Assembly: GCF_018343535.1 (NCBI RefSeq)
Contig: NZ_JAGYPF010000002.1
Coordinates: 88,103 to 152,102, forward strand
From: Neobacillus rhizophilus
Lineage (GTDB): Bacteria; Bacillota; Bacilli; Bacillales; Cytobacillaceae
DNA length: 64,000 nt
Reading direction: 5' to 3'
In this document: piece after piece, positions 54,484 to 63,552 of the stretch
How the letters are laid out: each line of letters starts with the position of its first letter
Position numbering within the stretch: the first letter of the stretch is position 1
Translations under genes and position numbers: made by a program
Notes under the pieces: generated by a model
What the model saw: the letters and a program-made list of their open reading frames with translations, nothing else
Told to the model about the DNA's origin: nothing
Databases searched by the model: none

Positions 54484-55338
54484 ATGATGAAATGTATTGC
54501 GACAGATATGGATGGCACATTATTGAATTCCATGCAGGTGATTACCGAGGAAAATAAACAGGCGATCTTAAAGGCACAGGAAGCCGGAGTGGAAGTGGTG
54601 GTTGCTACCGGAAGATCGTATCAGGAAGCGACCTATGTTTTAAATGCGGCCGGGTTGAAATGCCCAGTTATTTGTGTGAACGGCGCTGAGGTCCGCTCAA
54701 AAGAAGGAGAGATTATTTCTGCTTCCCCGATTGCCAAACAAATGGCCAAGGATGCGGCGGCAGTATTGTACGAAAAGGATATCTATTTCGAGGTATACAC
54801 GAATAAGGGAGCTTTTTCCGTCGATACCGACAAGGCTGTTTCTATTCTCGTGGACATCGTGATGAGCGCCAATCCTGAAGCTGACCGGGACTATGTCGTT
54901 CACGCGGCGGGAGGAAGAATCAGAGATGGCTTGATTCATTCAATTGAAAAATATGAACTTCTTTTTGAAAGTGATGAGTATCAGATTTATAAGTTTTTAG
55001 TATTCTCCTTTGATTTAGATAAACTTGGCGATGCAGCCAGCGCCATAAAAGAGTTTAGCGAGCTTGAGGTCACCAAATCGGGCATTGAAAATATTGAAAT
55101 CACCCATAAAAATGCTCAAAAAGGGATTGCCCTGGAGGCCTTCGTCAATGGAAAAGGGATAGATTTGTCGGAAACAATGGCGATTGGCGATAATTATAAT
55201 GATGTATCGATGTTTGAAAAAGCCGGACGAGCAGTGGCGATGGGCAACGCCAGCCCAGCTATCAAATCGCTGTGCGATGTGATTACCGATACAAATGAAA
55301 ATAGCGGTGTAGGAAAGGCAATATTGGACGTTTTATAA
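54484..55338 (+). CDS. Cof-type HAD-superfamily hydrolase
   Basis: A 284-residue phosphatase. The nucleophile motif TDMDGTLL (residues 7-14), the Lys in motif III and AIGDNYNDVSMFEKAG near 240-255 define the Cof/YwpJ-type HAD IIB group, which dephosphorylates sugar phosphates or flavin intermediates. The ATG at 54484 follows AAGGAGAACATC. Its stop lies 13 bases before the next gene, so the two may be co-transcribed. Confidence 0.88.
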   Translation: MMKCIATDMDGTLLNSMQVITEENKQAILKAQEAGVEVVVATGRSYQEATYVLNAAGLKCPVICVNGAEVRSKEGEIISASPIAKQMAKDAAAVLYEKDIYFEVYTNKGAFSVDTDKAVSILVDIVMSANPEADRDYVVHAAGGRIRDGLIHSIEKYELLFESDEYQIYKFLVFSFDLDKLGDAASAIKEFSELEVTKSGIENIEITHKNAQKGIALEAFVNGKGIDLSETMAIGDNYNDVSMFEKAGRAVAMGNASPAIKSLCDVITDTNENSGVGKAILDVL

Positions 55339-55351
55339 AAGGGGGCTCCAA

Positions 55352-56425
55352 ATGTACAAAGCCAGGTCCATCGTGTTAGTTTTGATTTTGCTGCTTTCAG
55401 GCTGTTCCTTTTTTGAAAAAAAAGAAGAGGAACCAGAGGGCGATGAAGCCATTGTCCTTCTGCCTGATATTGAGGTTGTCGCTGAAAATTTATCTGTACC
55501 ATGGTCAATTGATAAAGTAAATGGAACATTTTACATCAGTGAGCGCACAGGAAGCATTGCCAAAATCGAAAACGGCAAAATGGAACGGCAGCGAGTGGTT
55601 TTACGGAAACCGCTGGCTGAGGCAGCGGAAGCTGGGCTGCTCGGCTTTGTGCTGGATCCCCAATTTGCAGAAAATCACCAGGCCTTCGCCTATTACACAT
55701 ATTCGGAAGAGGGGCAGGGCCAGTTCAATCGGGTCGTCGTGTTAACTTGGAACGGTGCTGAATGGGATGAGGGGCGAATACTGTTGGACCGTATCCCGAG
55801 TGCAGCTTACCATCATGGCGGCAGGATGAAAATAGGTCCTGACAGAAAGCTTTATGTGACAACGGGTGATGCGACTGTTCCGGAATCATCGCAGGATAGA
55901 GGATCCATCAACGGGAAAATTTTGCGAATGAATTTGGACGGGACTATCCCGGCGAATAATCCATTTCCTAACTCGTATGTGTACAGCTACGGCCACCGGA
56001 ATCCGCAGGGGCTGGTCTGGATTGGTGAAACGCTTTATGCAAGTGAACATGGACAATCGGCACACGATGAAATCAATCGGATTAAGCCCGGGGCGAATTA
56101 TGGCTGGCCGGTGATTCAAGGGACGGAGCGGAAGGCGGGAATGGTGACGCCGCTCTTTCAATCTGGGAATGAAACATGGGCGCCATCAGGGATGGCTGCT
56201 TATAATGGGAAACTTTACGTAGCCGCATTGCGCGGCAACGCTGTCCGTGAATTTGACCTCGCGGCCGGCCGCACCACGGCGGTCATCACCGGACTGGGCC
56301 GCATCCGCGATTTGTTTGTAGATGGAGAATACCTTTACTTCGTCAGCAACAACACCGACGGCCGCGGTACGCCTGACGAAAAAGATGATAAACTATACCG
56401 GGTTTTGTTGAGGGATTTGAAATAA
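55352..56425 (+). CDS. PQQ-dependent sugar dehydrogenase-like lipoprotein (soluble GDH fold)
   Basis: A 357-residue lipoprotein with the lipobox LLLSGC, Cys at about residue 18. The remainder is a six-bladed propeller of the glucose/sorbosone dehydrogenase family: LSVPWSIDKVNG, AAYHHGGRMKIGPDRKLYVTTGD, GHRNPQGLVW and HGQSAHDEINRIKPGANYGWP. The catalytic His of HHGGR is present. No PQQ synthesis genes are seen in the window. The ribosome site AAAGGGGGC is clear. The 52-bp repeat block begins just after its stop. Confidence 0.87.
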   Translation: MYKARSIVLVLILLLSGCSFFEKKEEEPEGDEAIVLLPDIEVVAENLSVPWSIDKVNGTFYISERTGSIAKIENGKMERQRVVLRKPLAEAAEAGLLGFVLDPQFAENHQAFAYYTYSEEGQGQFNRVVVLTWNGAEWDEGRILLDRIPSAAYHHGGRMKIGPDRKLYVTTGDATVPESSQDRGSINGKILRMNLDGTIPANNPFPNSYVYSYGHRNPQGLVWIGETLYASEHGQSAHDEINRIKPGANYGWPVIQGTERKAGMVTPLFQSGNETWAPSGMAAYNGKLYVAALRGNAVREFDLAAGRTTAVITGLGRIRDLFVDGEYLYFVSNNTDGRGTPDEKDDKLYRVLLRDLK

Positions 56426-56457
56426 ATAGGGAAAGGTGTCAGCATCATGGAGGAAAT

Positions 56458-57290
56458 TCCAGATGAAGGACATTTTCAAAGGGGTTCGGTAAAGAAATGT
56501 CCTTCATAGCAGAGATGAAGACCATTTTGGATGATTCCAGAGTAGGAAATGTCCTTCATAGCCATGATTGAAGACCATTTTGGATGATTCCAGAGTAGGA
56601 AATGTCCTTCATAGCCATGATTGAAGACCACTTTGGATGATTCCAGAGCGATAAATGTCCTTCATAGCCGAGATGAAGACCATTTTGGATGATTCCAGAG
56701 CAGGAAATGTCCTTCATAGCCATGATGAAGACCATTTTGAATGATTCCAGAGCGATAAATGTCCTTCATAGCCGAGATGAAGACCATTTTGGATGATTCC
56801 AGAGTAGGAAATGTCCTTCATAGCCATGATTGAAGACCATTTTGGATGATTCCAGAGTAGGAAATGTCCTTCATAGCCATGAAGACCATTTTGAATGATT
56901 CCAGAGCGATAAATGTCCTTCATAGCCGAGATGAAGACCATTTTGGATGATTCCAGAGCAGGAAATGTCCTTCATAGCCATGATGAAGACCATTTTGAAT
57001 GATTCCAGAGCGATAAATGTCCTTCATAGCCGAGATGAAGACCATTTTGGATGATACCATGCAGGAAATGTCCTTCATAGCCGTGATGAAGACCATTTTG
57101 GATGATTCCAGAGCAGGAAATGTCCTTCATAGTCGAGATGAAGACCATTTTGAATGATTCCAGAGCGATAAATGTCCTTCATAGCCATGATGAAGACCAT
57201 TTTGAATGATTCCAGAGCAAGAGATGTCCATCATAAACCGAATGAAGGACATTTTTCATGGTTCCCAACCAAGAGATGTCCTTCATAAGA
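56458..57290. repeat. Tandem array of about fifteen 52-bp units
   Basis: Units of 52-53 bp (one of 49) have the pattern ATGAAGACCATTTTGGATGATTCCAGAGYRRKAAATGTCCTTCATAGCC. The mark GTCCTTCAT recurs at 56499, 56551, 56604, 56657, 56709, 56761, 56813, 56866, 56915, 56967, 57019, 57070, 57122 and 57174, with terminal variants to 57290. At both ends the left arm is ATGAAGGACATTTT, the exact complement of AAATGTCCTTCAT, so the ancestral unit is a hairpin. Units alternate between two or three subtypes (GAGTAGG, GAGCGAT, GAGCAGG). It lies downstream of two convergent genes and does not encode a protein. Confidence 0.9.
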
Positions 57291-57308
57291 CTCGTAGTGC
57301 CTGGCACT

Positions 57309-58226
57309 TTATAATATTTCAATCTTAAGCGAGTTAATTTGCGAGATAAGCAGGTCTTCATATTGTTTTTGTGCTTGATAGTAGATTTCCTGATCCCCTG
57401 CTTTAGGGTTTTCTTTTTTTGCTTGGTCGACTAAATCCTTTTGGACCTTTTGAGCAAGGACAATTAGCTTGTATTGCTGCTTTTCAACGTCCCAGAATTT
57501 TTCTTCCCCATAATGCTGGATTAATGCTTGGGCTGAGGCAAATTGCGCATATTGTCCACGCGCCTTTTCTACAGCCGCATCGACCTCCGCTGCCTCAACC
57601 TTATGTCCCTTTTCCTCAGCGAGCAACGCCATCGAGCGGAGGCGGATAATTTGCGTTAGCAATTTGTTTTGGTCATCCAGCACCTTTTCCTGTGAATCCA
57701 AATAGGCAAGCTCTTCCTCCAGTTGTTTACCGCTATAATTCTTCCGGGCTGCATCGCGATTGATTTCCAGTTGCAGTTGATTAATAAATTTGTAAAAAGA
57801 AACATCCTTATCCGTGATCCATTGTCCATTTATTTTGGCTACACCTTCTGGCTTTACCACATTGATTTCGATGACTTTCTCAGTTTTTTCCCCATCTTTT
57901 TTCAAAAGGAACGCGGCTTCAAACTTGCCGTTCATCGGAACCTTCACATCTGCAGCGTAAGTTCCGTCTTTCCCTTCAGCAAACTTCACTTTCACCGTGC
58001 CGTGGTTCATAGTTGCCATCGACAGGTCAGCTGTCACCGTAAGCCCTGTAACTGCCTTGCCAGCCTCGGTTACTTTAATTTCAAACGGCGACGGTTTATC
58101 CTTTTGATAATAAAGCTCCTTGATGATGTCAATCTTATAATCAGGCCCCGAGCTGCAGCCGGTCATGACAGCGGCGAAGACCATCATCATGAGCAGCAAC
58201 ACGGCGTGCATCCAACGATTTCTCAT
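57309..58226 (-). CDS. Lipoprotein with FixH/YtkA-like and SurA-N-like domains, last gene of the nos operon
   Basis: A 305-residue lipoprotein (lipobox VMTGC, Cys 24). Residues 30-115 look like a YtkA/FixH-type beta-sandwich (FEIKVTEAGKAVTGLTVTA, TMNHGTVKV, VPMNGKFEAAF), with Met and His positions that could bind copper. Residues 125-300 are helical and resemble the N-terminal chaperone domain of SurA-type proteins (ITDKDVSFYKFINQLQ, ADE-like EAAEVDAAVEKARGQY). Its ATG overlaps the nosF stop (ATGA). It sits where other clusters carry nosL, so copper delivery to NosZ is a plausible but unproven role. Confidence 0.7.
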   Translation of the reverse strand: MRNRWMHAVLLLMMMVFAAVMTGCSSGPDYKIDIIKELYYQKDKPSPFEIKVTEAGKAVTGLTVTADLSMATMNHGTVKVKFAEGKDGTYAADVKVPMNGKFEAAFLLKKDGEKTEKVIEINVVKPEGVAKINGQWITDKDVSFYKFINQLQLEINRDAARKNYSGKQLEEELAYLDSQEKVLDDQNKLLTQIIRLRSMALLAEEKGHKVEAAEVDAAVEKARGQYAQFASAQALIQHYGEEKFWDVEKQQYKLIVLAQKVQKDLVDQAKKENPKAGDQEIYYQAQKQYEDLLISQINSLKIEIL

Positions 58227-58900
58227 ATCCCAATACCTCCTAATTGCTGTGTTGTTAAAAATTCATCTACCGTATATTTTTCCATCTTTCCTTCATTTAA
58301 AAAAGCAACATGCGTACAAACCTGGCGGATTTCATCCAAATGGTGCGACGAGAGCAAAATGGTTTTGTCCTTTAAGCCTCTTAAAACCTCCAAGATTTCC
58401 TTCCGGCCCATCGGATCAATTCCACTCGTAGGTTCATCCAAAATCAAAATACTCGAATCCTGATAAAGCGTAATCGCAAGACCAAGACGCTGCAGCATTC
58501 CCTTCGAGTACTTTTTCACCGGTTCGTTCCGGTCATCCCATAGCCTGACCGCACGAAGTACTTGTTCTACCCGTGCTGCATCCGCTTTCCCCGAAACAGC
58601 CTCGGCAAAAAAGGTCAAATTCTCCAGACCGGTCAGCATCGGATAAAGCATGAATTTTTCCGGCAAATAGGCGATTGTTCTTTTCCAGTCATGATTTTTT
58701 TTGGAGACTGCAGCGCCGTTAATCGCAATTGAACCTTGTTTAATAGGTAACAGCCCCAGCAAACTATTAATAAACGTCGATTTTCCTGCGCCATTTCGGC
58801 CGACAAGGGCGCAGATCTCATTCTTGCCGATGTCAAGATCGACGGAGTCGAGCACTTGCTTTTTGCCAAAGGATTGGCATAAGCCCTCCACTTTAATCAT
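58223..58900 (-). CDS. nosF: Nitrous oxide reductase maturation ABC ATPase NosF
   Basis: A 225-residue ATPase. Walker A is GRNGAGKST (34-42), the signature is YSKGMLQRLGLAITL and Walker B is ILILDEPTSGIDP, followed by SSHHLDEI. It powers the NosDFY complex that helps assemble the copper centres of NosZ. Its ATG overlaps the nosY stop (ATGA), and its own stop overlaps the next gene in the same way, so the three are translationally coupled. Confidence 0.88.
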   Translation of the reverse strand: MIKVEGLCQSFGKKQVLDSVDLDIGKNEICALVGRNGAGKSTFINSLLGLLPIKQGSIAINGAAVSKKNHDWKRTIAYLPEKFMLYPMLTGLENLTFFAEAVSGKADAARVEQVLRAVRLWDDRNEPVKKYSKGMLQRLGLAITLYQDSSILILDEPTSGIDPMGRKEILEVLRGLKDKTILLSSHHLDEIRQVCTHVAFLNEGKMEKYTVDEFLTTQQLGGIGI

Positions 58901-59694
58901 TCATAACCCTCCTTGCGGTTGAACAGCACTGCCGCCCCAAATGATACAGCTAGCCAGAACACTCCGTTACCCAGCATAAAGAATGCGGGCTTAGTCCACA
59001 TAAACGCCTGCAGCATCCTCGACATATGGCCGAACGAGTAAACGCCCATGCCCGTTTCTAAAAACATCCGGACAGCCTGAAGCGGATTTAAAAAGTAGAC
59101 GAGCGAAAAGAATTTCACATTTTCATAGGTGACATCCGGCAAAAACGATAGCAGGATGAAATCGTGTAAGAAGAAGAAGTAAAACCAGACAAAAATCGTA
59201 TAGCCAATAATCTGCATCCGTGAGCGGCTAAAGCTGCCGACCGCTGCCCCCATTTGCAGGAAAATCACGGCCATTACGAGAATGCTTACCGCAAAAATGA
59301 GATAGCCTTTAAAATCGAGAGCAAATTGAAACTTCAACATTAATAAATATAGGAAAAACCAAGCCGCGAGTGGCACTAGGACAACAGCATAAAGCCCAGT
59401 GCTTTTTCGCATAAGAAAGCTCGGATAACTATCCCTTTTCGTTAACAGCATAATCAATGTCTTTTGTTCTTTTTCCTGAAAAACAGAAAACGCTCCGATA
59501 AACAGGCACAAGATCGGGATAAAGTAAATAATCGTATCAAACAAGTTGATTAAAAGAATATAAAAGCCTTTTTCAAATGACAGGGAGGCGGAACGAACCA
59601 ATATACTGATTGAAATGAGCGCAATGATGCTTAGAGCGAGCCACAGCCCTTTACCCCTTATATTTTCTTTCCATTCCTTCCAAATATAATGCAT
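58897..59694 (-). CDS. nosY: Nitrous oxide reductase maturation ABC permease NosY
   Basis: A 265-residue membrane protein with six hydrophobic segments. MHYIWKEWKENIRGKGLWL at the start and FQEKEQKTLIMLLTKRDS after TM2 are typical of NosY/ABC-2 permeases. Within the operon it lies between nosD and nosF. The ATG at 59694 follows GGGGAGGGAAACACT and overlaps nosD by 37 bases. Confidence 0.85.
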   Translation of the reverse strand: MHYIWKEWKENIRGKGLWLALSIIALISISILVRSASLSFEKGFYILLINLFDTIIYFIPILCLFIGAFSVFQEKEQKTLIMLLTKRDSYPSFLMRKSTGLYAVVLVPLAAWFFLYLLMLKFQFALDFKGYLIFAVSILVMAVIFLQMGAAVGSFSRSRMQIIGYTIFVWFYFFFLHDFILLSFLPDVTYENVKFFSLVYFLNPLQAVRMFLETGMGVYSFGHMSRMLQAFMWTKPAFFMLGNGVFWLAVSFGAAVLFNRKEGYE

Positions 59695-61004
59695 AGTGTT
59701 TCCCTCCCCTTTATCAATATCAGCACCGCGATGACACCGAGGGCAGCAAATAGAAGCGAAGAATGGCTGCCGCCTTTAGAAACCAGTGGATGCGGATCTT
59801 TAAACATAACTTCATCGTCGTTCAGTGTGGCGTTAATTTTTTCATAGATGCCCACGGCAGGGCTTTTTAAAAATAGATTTGTTAATTCCTGGTCCTCCAG
59901 CAGCTGGTGAAGGGAAGAGTGGTAGGTTATTGGAAAATCGCCGATGCTGTCCTGGTTTAAATCGGTGAGCGGGAAGGCGCTGCCCCAGTCGTTGCCTTTG
60001 CCATGATGGCTCCAGGCATTGCCTTCGCCCTTGCCACCGATGGTGACAGCCGGGATGGTATTTTCGGAAATTCGGTTTAATGTAAATATTTGATCATTGG
60101 AACTGGCCCAAAGCTCAATGCCAATTTGGTTTTGGATGATTCGGTTGTTCCGAATCGTATTTCGGGTTGCCTGGTCAATATACAAGCCCCGCTGGTTCAT
60201 GTAAAAAAGATTGCCTTGAATCGAGTTGTCATTAGCTTGCAAGAGTAATAATCCGAAAGATTGGTTTCCGTAATTGACGATAAATTGATTGTCTTCAAGT
60301 GTTAGTCCGTTTGAATTCATGATGGCCGCGCCGCCCTGATTCATCGTAAAGGTATTTCTTTTAAAAATATTTTCATCTGAGTACATGTAGTGCAGGCCGT
60401 AGCGGGTGTTGATGATGGTATTGTCATAGCTTTTGTTATTGTTGGCGTAGTCGAAAAACATCCCGTCACGGGTGCCTTCGATCTTGTTGTGTGCCAACAG
60501 GTTATCGTTTGCGTAATAAACATGCAGCCCGTTACCTTGGGCAGCAATTTCGCCCTTGCCCATTCCTTTAATATCGGCATACTCAATGGTGTTGTGATGG
60601 GCCTGGCTTAAATAAATGCCGTGAAAGGAGTTGCGGATAGTGACGTGCTCGATGATGTTATGGTTCGTATAAATTTTAATCGCCGCGTATTCCTCGGCCG
60701 AGTTGCGGTCCATGCTGCTGCCAGTTACGGTAAGATTTTTTAAATGAACCTTAGCTGCCTTAACAGAAATCACGTTTCCTGTTCCGTCTCCTTGGATCAC
60801 GGTCTGTTCTGAGCCAATAATCGTCAACGGTTTGGTGATGACTATATTACCTTCATACGTCTTATTTTCAAGCTTCAATACCGCTCCCTCTTTCATGGAG
60901 TCGATCGTCGCTTGCAGACTTCCGTGTTCGGCTGCCATATATTCCTCAGGTTTGATAAACAACAAGAGAGAAAGAATGAAAGATAGGAGCGTTAATTTTT
61001 TCAT
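59658..61004 (-). CDS. nosD: Periplasmic-type copper-processing protein NosD
   Basis: A 448-residue exported protein. A signal peptide (MKKLTLLSFILSLLLFI) leads into a right-handed beta-helix with many NxI/NTI turns (TIRNSFHGIYLSQAHHNTIE, DGMFFDYANNNKSYDNTI, RNTIRNNRIIQNQIGIELW). A C-terminal membrane segment near 415-435 (SLLFAALGVIAVLILI) would anchor it. NosD works with NosFY in copper loading of NosZ. The ATG at 61004 overlaps the upstream stop as ATGA. An ATG at 61025 has no site. Confidence 0.9.
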   Translation of the reverse strand: MKKLTLLSFILSLLLFIKPEEYMAAEHGSLQATIDSMKEGAVLKLENKTYEGNIVITKPLTIIGSEQTVIQGDGTGNVISVKAAKVHLKNLTVTGSSMDRNSAEEYAAIKIYTNHNIIEHVTIRNSFHGIYLSQAHHNTIEYADIKGMGKGEIAAQGNGLHVYYANDNLLAHNKIEGTRDGMFFDYANNNKSYDNTIINTRYGLHYMYSDENIFKRNTFTMNQGGAAIMNSNGLTLEDNQFIVNYGNQSFGLLLLQANDNSIQGNLFYMNQRGLYIDQATRNTIRNNRIIQNQIGIELWASSNDQIFTLNRISENTIPAVTIGGKGEGNAWSHHGKGNDWGSAFPLTDLNQDSIGDFPITYHSSLHQLLEDQELTNLFLKSPAVGIYEKINATLNDDEVMFKDPHPLVSKGGSHSSLLFAALGVIAVLILIKGRETLCIIFGRNGKKI

Positions 61005-61582
61005 TTTACTTTTCGGTCCTTCCATAACGGAATTAATAATAAAATAAACGCTGCAATAACAAAGTAGACACCTGTTCCCAAGATACTGTGGGTAATAAAG
61101 TTCGCCACAGTATTTTCACCGATAATAGGCGGAACAAATGGATCCATATGAATCGGCGCCTTTGGATCTAGATTGGAGCCGTATCTTTTTAGGGCAGAAT
61201 AAAGATCCCAAATGCCTGCTGCACCGCCAATCATAAAGATGCCAATCAGTCCATAAAGCACTTTTTTATTGCGGAGGAGGGCTGTTATCAGGGTGAGCGC
61301 TGCTAAACCTCCGACAATGTAAATCAGGTAGCCCAGCTCAGGGAAATTTTCTTCACTGAAATTAGCCATGCCGATGTAGTGATTAAGACCGTTAATGATA
61401 TCAATTTGGCCTTCCAGTTTGTTTGGATAGACAATGATATTTAACCCTTCCGGATATTGCGGTGCGATAAATAGCATTCTCCACCAAGGGAAAAACATTG
61501 ACACCACGATGAGAGCTGCCGAAGCACCGATTAACAGTGCGGAGATAAGAGATAATTTATTTCCCTTCTTACTAACATTCAA
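61001..61582 (-). CDS. nosB: NosB-like integral membrane protein of clade II nos operons
   Basis: A 193-residue membrane protein with four clear hydrophobic segments (LISALLIGASAALIVVSMFF, YLIYIVGGLAALTLITALL, GLIGIFMIGGAAGIW, VYFVIAAFILLLIPL). Between the first two lies an outside loop with FPWWRMLFIAPQYPEG. A gene of this sort, called nosB, lies between nosZ and nosD in clade II operons; its role is not well defined. I chose the TTG at 61582 with AAAGGTGTGG upstream; a reading back to 61636 has no site. The assignment rests on position and topology. Confidence 0.65.
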   Translation of the reverse strand: MNVSKKGNKLSLISALLIGASAALIVVSMFFPWWRMLFIAPQYPEGLNIIVYPNKLEGQIDIINGLNHYIGMANFSEENFPELGYLIYIVGGLAALTLITALLRNKKVLYGLIGIFMIGGAAGIWDLYSALKRYGSNLDPKAPIHMDPFVPPIIGENTVANFITHSILGTGVYFVIAAFILLLIPLWKDRKVK

Positions 61583-61665
61583 GTTAACCACACCTTTTAT
61601 AGTAATAATTAAGTAAAAGGGGATGGGTACCAACATTCATTGATACCCACCACCAACTTTAGGCA

Positions 61666-63537
61666 CTATTGCTTTGGTTTGACTAGGAAGTAGCCGGTCA
61701 TTTCTTGGTGCAGGGCGGAACAGAAGTTTGTACAGTAAATCGGGTAAGTACCCGCTTTTTTCGCTGTGAACTTCATCGTGTTTGTCTGTCCTGGCTGCAC
61801 TTCCATGTTCAGGTTGTAGCTGTTGATGGCAAAACCGTGGGTAATGTCCTCATCAAAGTCGAGGTTAGTCAGATGGATCGTAACTTCATCACCTTCGTTG
61901 ACTTCAATCACATCAGGGCGCTTCGCTTTGGCATCAAAAATGAACTTCGAGCGCATCGCGATGCCGTAGACGTCGACTTTATTGCCATTGCGGACAATTT
62001 TCGCTTCGTCTTTTTTATAAACAGCCTCTTTGTTATTTTCATCCTTCGGATACACATTGATGGCCTTGATTTTATCCGCCTTAATCATCTGCGCATAGTG
62101 CGGTTCTGGGTTCACCGGAGATGATTGGATGACCTTCATTTTGCCGCTAATATCAATTAATTGCATTGATTCAGGGTGAGAAGGTCCGACAGACAGGTAG
62201 CTGTCCTTGGCAATCTTGTTCAGAGCAACAAGCCAGTGGCCATCAGGTGATACAGTGTCTCCCTCAGCAGCAACAGAGTGTCCTGGCGAATATTGGACAG
62301 GCACGCGGTCTAACGTCTTGCCGGTCTTCGGATCCCACTTCACGATTTCCGAAGAAATAAACATCGTTGTATAGGCCATGCCTTTGTCGTCAAACTGAGT
62401 ATGAAGCGGTCCAAGTGCGTTTTCTGGATTTACTTCACGTTCCATCACAGATTTGTAGTTAATAATCGGAATGCCGTTTCTTTCACCGGCAAAGTCTTTG
62501 TTTTCAATCGCTTTAAACGCTTTTTCAAAAGAAAATACGGTCATCGAAGGCGCTAGTTTGCCGGAAGCGATGAAATATTTGCCATCTGGCGTTACATCGA
62601 CGCCGTGCGGCGATTTAGCTACAGGGACTAAATAAATGCCGCCTTTTTGTTTTTCAGGGTAAATCATTTTTTGACCGCCAACATCCTCGTATTGGCCATC
62701 CTTAACCATTTTTTCTAGCTCTTTCCAGTTAAACAGAACGATGAAGTCACGGTCCGCCTGGGATGCGTTGATTTCCAGGTTCGTGGTTGCTTCCTCGGTG
62801 TTATAAGTAGTCATGACAGCCCAGTCCTTGGAGCTCTTTTTACCAGCATCGGAAAGGTCATAGGACCAAGGTGGGAGCGCCACCTGATAGGCAATGTTCA
62901 GCTTTGTATTTTTTTCATCAAAGGTAACGGCTGACATGACGCCGCGGTATTTTGTGCTGTAGTCATCAAGAGATTCATAGGCCTGCCCAAGCGGCACGGC
63001 AAAGCGGGTTGGCAGGAACATGTACTCGGTATTTTCCGTTACGAACGCTGCACAGTGTGGTCCGCTTGTATTAGGAACGTTCAGAATGTCTTTTACAGTA
63101 AAGGTTTTTAAATCCATGACAGCGGCGCGGCTGTTGCCGACGTCGGTGGCAAACATATACTTGCCGTCATAATCACCGTTTGTTTCTGAGAATGCCGGGT
63201 GGTGCAGGTCGCCCCACGTATAATCCCCCATCATTTTCTTGGAATGCTCATCAAAGCCGTATCCGGTTGCGGAATCCTGTGAGAAGACCGGGACGGTGCG
63301 GATTTGGCGCATCGAAGGCACGCCGTAAATAAACATTTGGCCGGAGTGGCCGCCGGATGCAAATAGATAATAATCATCCTTTTTGCCAAAAGGGACATAG
63401 ACCTTTTCGGCATCGCTCTTGTTGCTTGAGGATGCCGTTTCCGTCGTCTTTGCGTTTGACGAGAAATCGGCGAATGAGATTGTTGCTGCGGCGAATCCGG
63501 CTAGTAGTCCAGACGCGATTGGTACCCATTTTTTCAT
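61666..63537 (-). CDS. nosZ: Nitrous oxide reductase, clade II (Sec-dependent)
   Basis: A 623-residue copper enzyme reducing N2O to N2 outside the membrane. The N-terminus MKKWVPIASGLLAGFAAATI is a Sec-type signal or anchor without a twin arginine, the mark of clade II. CuZ ligands are seen in DLHHPAF, GPHCAAF, SPHGVDV, LHTQFD, PGHSV and EPHYAQM. The CuA site is complete near the C-terminus: His567, then C602-x3-C606-x3-H610-x2-M613. The ATG follows AAGGTGGTG. The gene lies 15 bases after a c-type cytochrome gene, its likely electron donor. Confidence 0.95.
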   Translation of the reverse strand: MKKWVPIASGLLAGFAAATISFADFSSNAKTTETASSSNKSDAEKVYVPFGKKDDYYLFASGGHSGQMFIYGVPSMRQIRTVPVFSQDSATGYGFDEHSKKMMGDYTWGDLHHPAFSETNGDYDGKYMFATDVGNSRAAVMDLKTFTVKDILNVPNTSGPHCAAFVTENTEYMFLPTRFAVPLGQAYESLDDYSTKYRGVMSAVTFDEKNTKLNIAYQVALPPWSYDLSDAGKKSSKDWAVMTTYNTEEATTNLEINASQADRDFIVLFNWKELEKMVKDGQYEDVGGQKMIYPEKQKGGIYLVPVAKSPHGVDVTPDGKYFIASGKLAPSMTVFSFEKAFKAIENKDFAGERNGIPIINYKSVMEREVNPENALGPLHTQFDDKGMAYTTMFISSEIVKWDPKTGKTLDRVPVQYSPGHSVAAEGDTVSPDGHWLVALNKIAKDSYLSVGPSHPESMQLIDISGKMKVIQSSPVNPEPHYAQMIKADKIKAINVYPKDENNKEAVYKKDEAKIVRNGNKVDVYGIAMRSKFIFDAKAKRPDVIEVNEGDEVTIHLTNLDFDEDITHGFAINSYNLNMEVQPGQTNTMKFTAKKAGTYPIYCTNFCSALHQEMTGYFLVKPKQ

Positions 63538-63552
63538 TCGGTTAACACCACC

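Noticed and set aside
56458..57290. CRISPR array
   Set aside because: Units are near-identical along their whole 52 bp with no unique spacers, and no cas genes are present.
56714..57361. Repeat-encoded proteins on the minus strand (60-75 residue open frames)
   Set aside because: The open frames arise from the 52-bp repeats, which are not a multiple of three; no ribosome site or family similarity.
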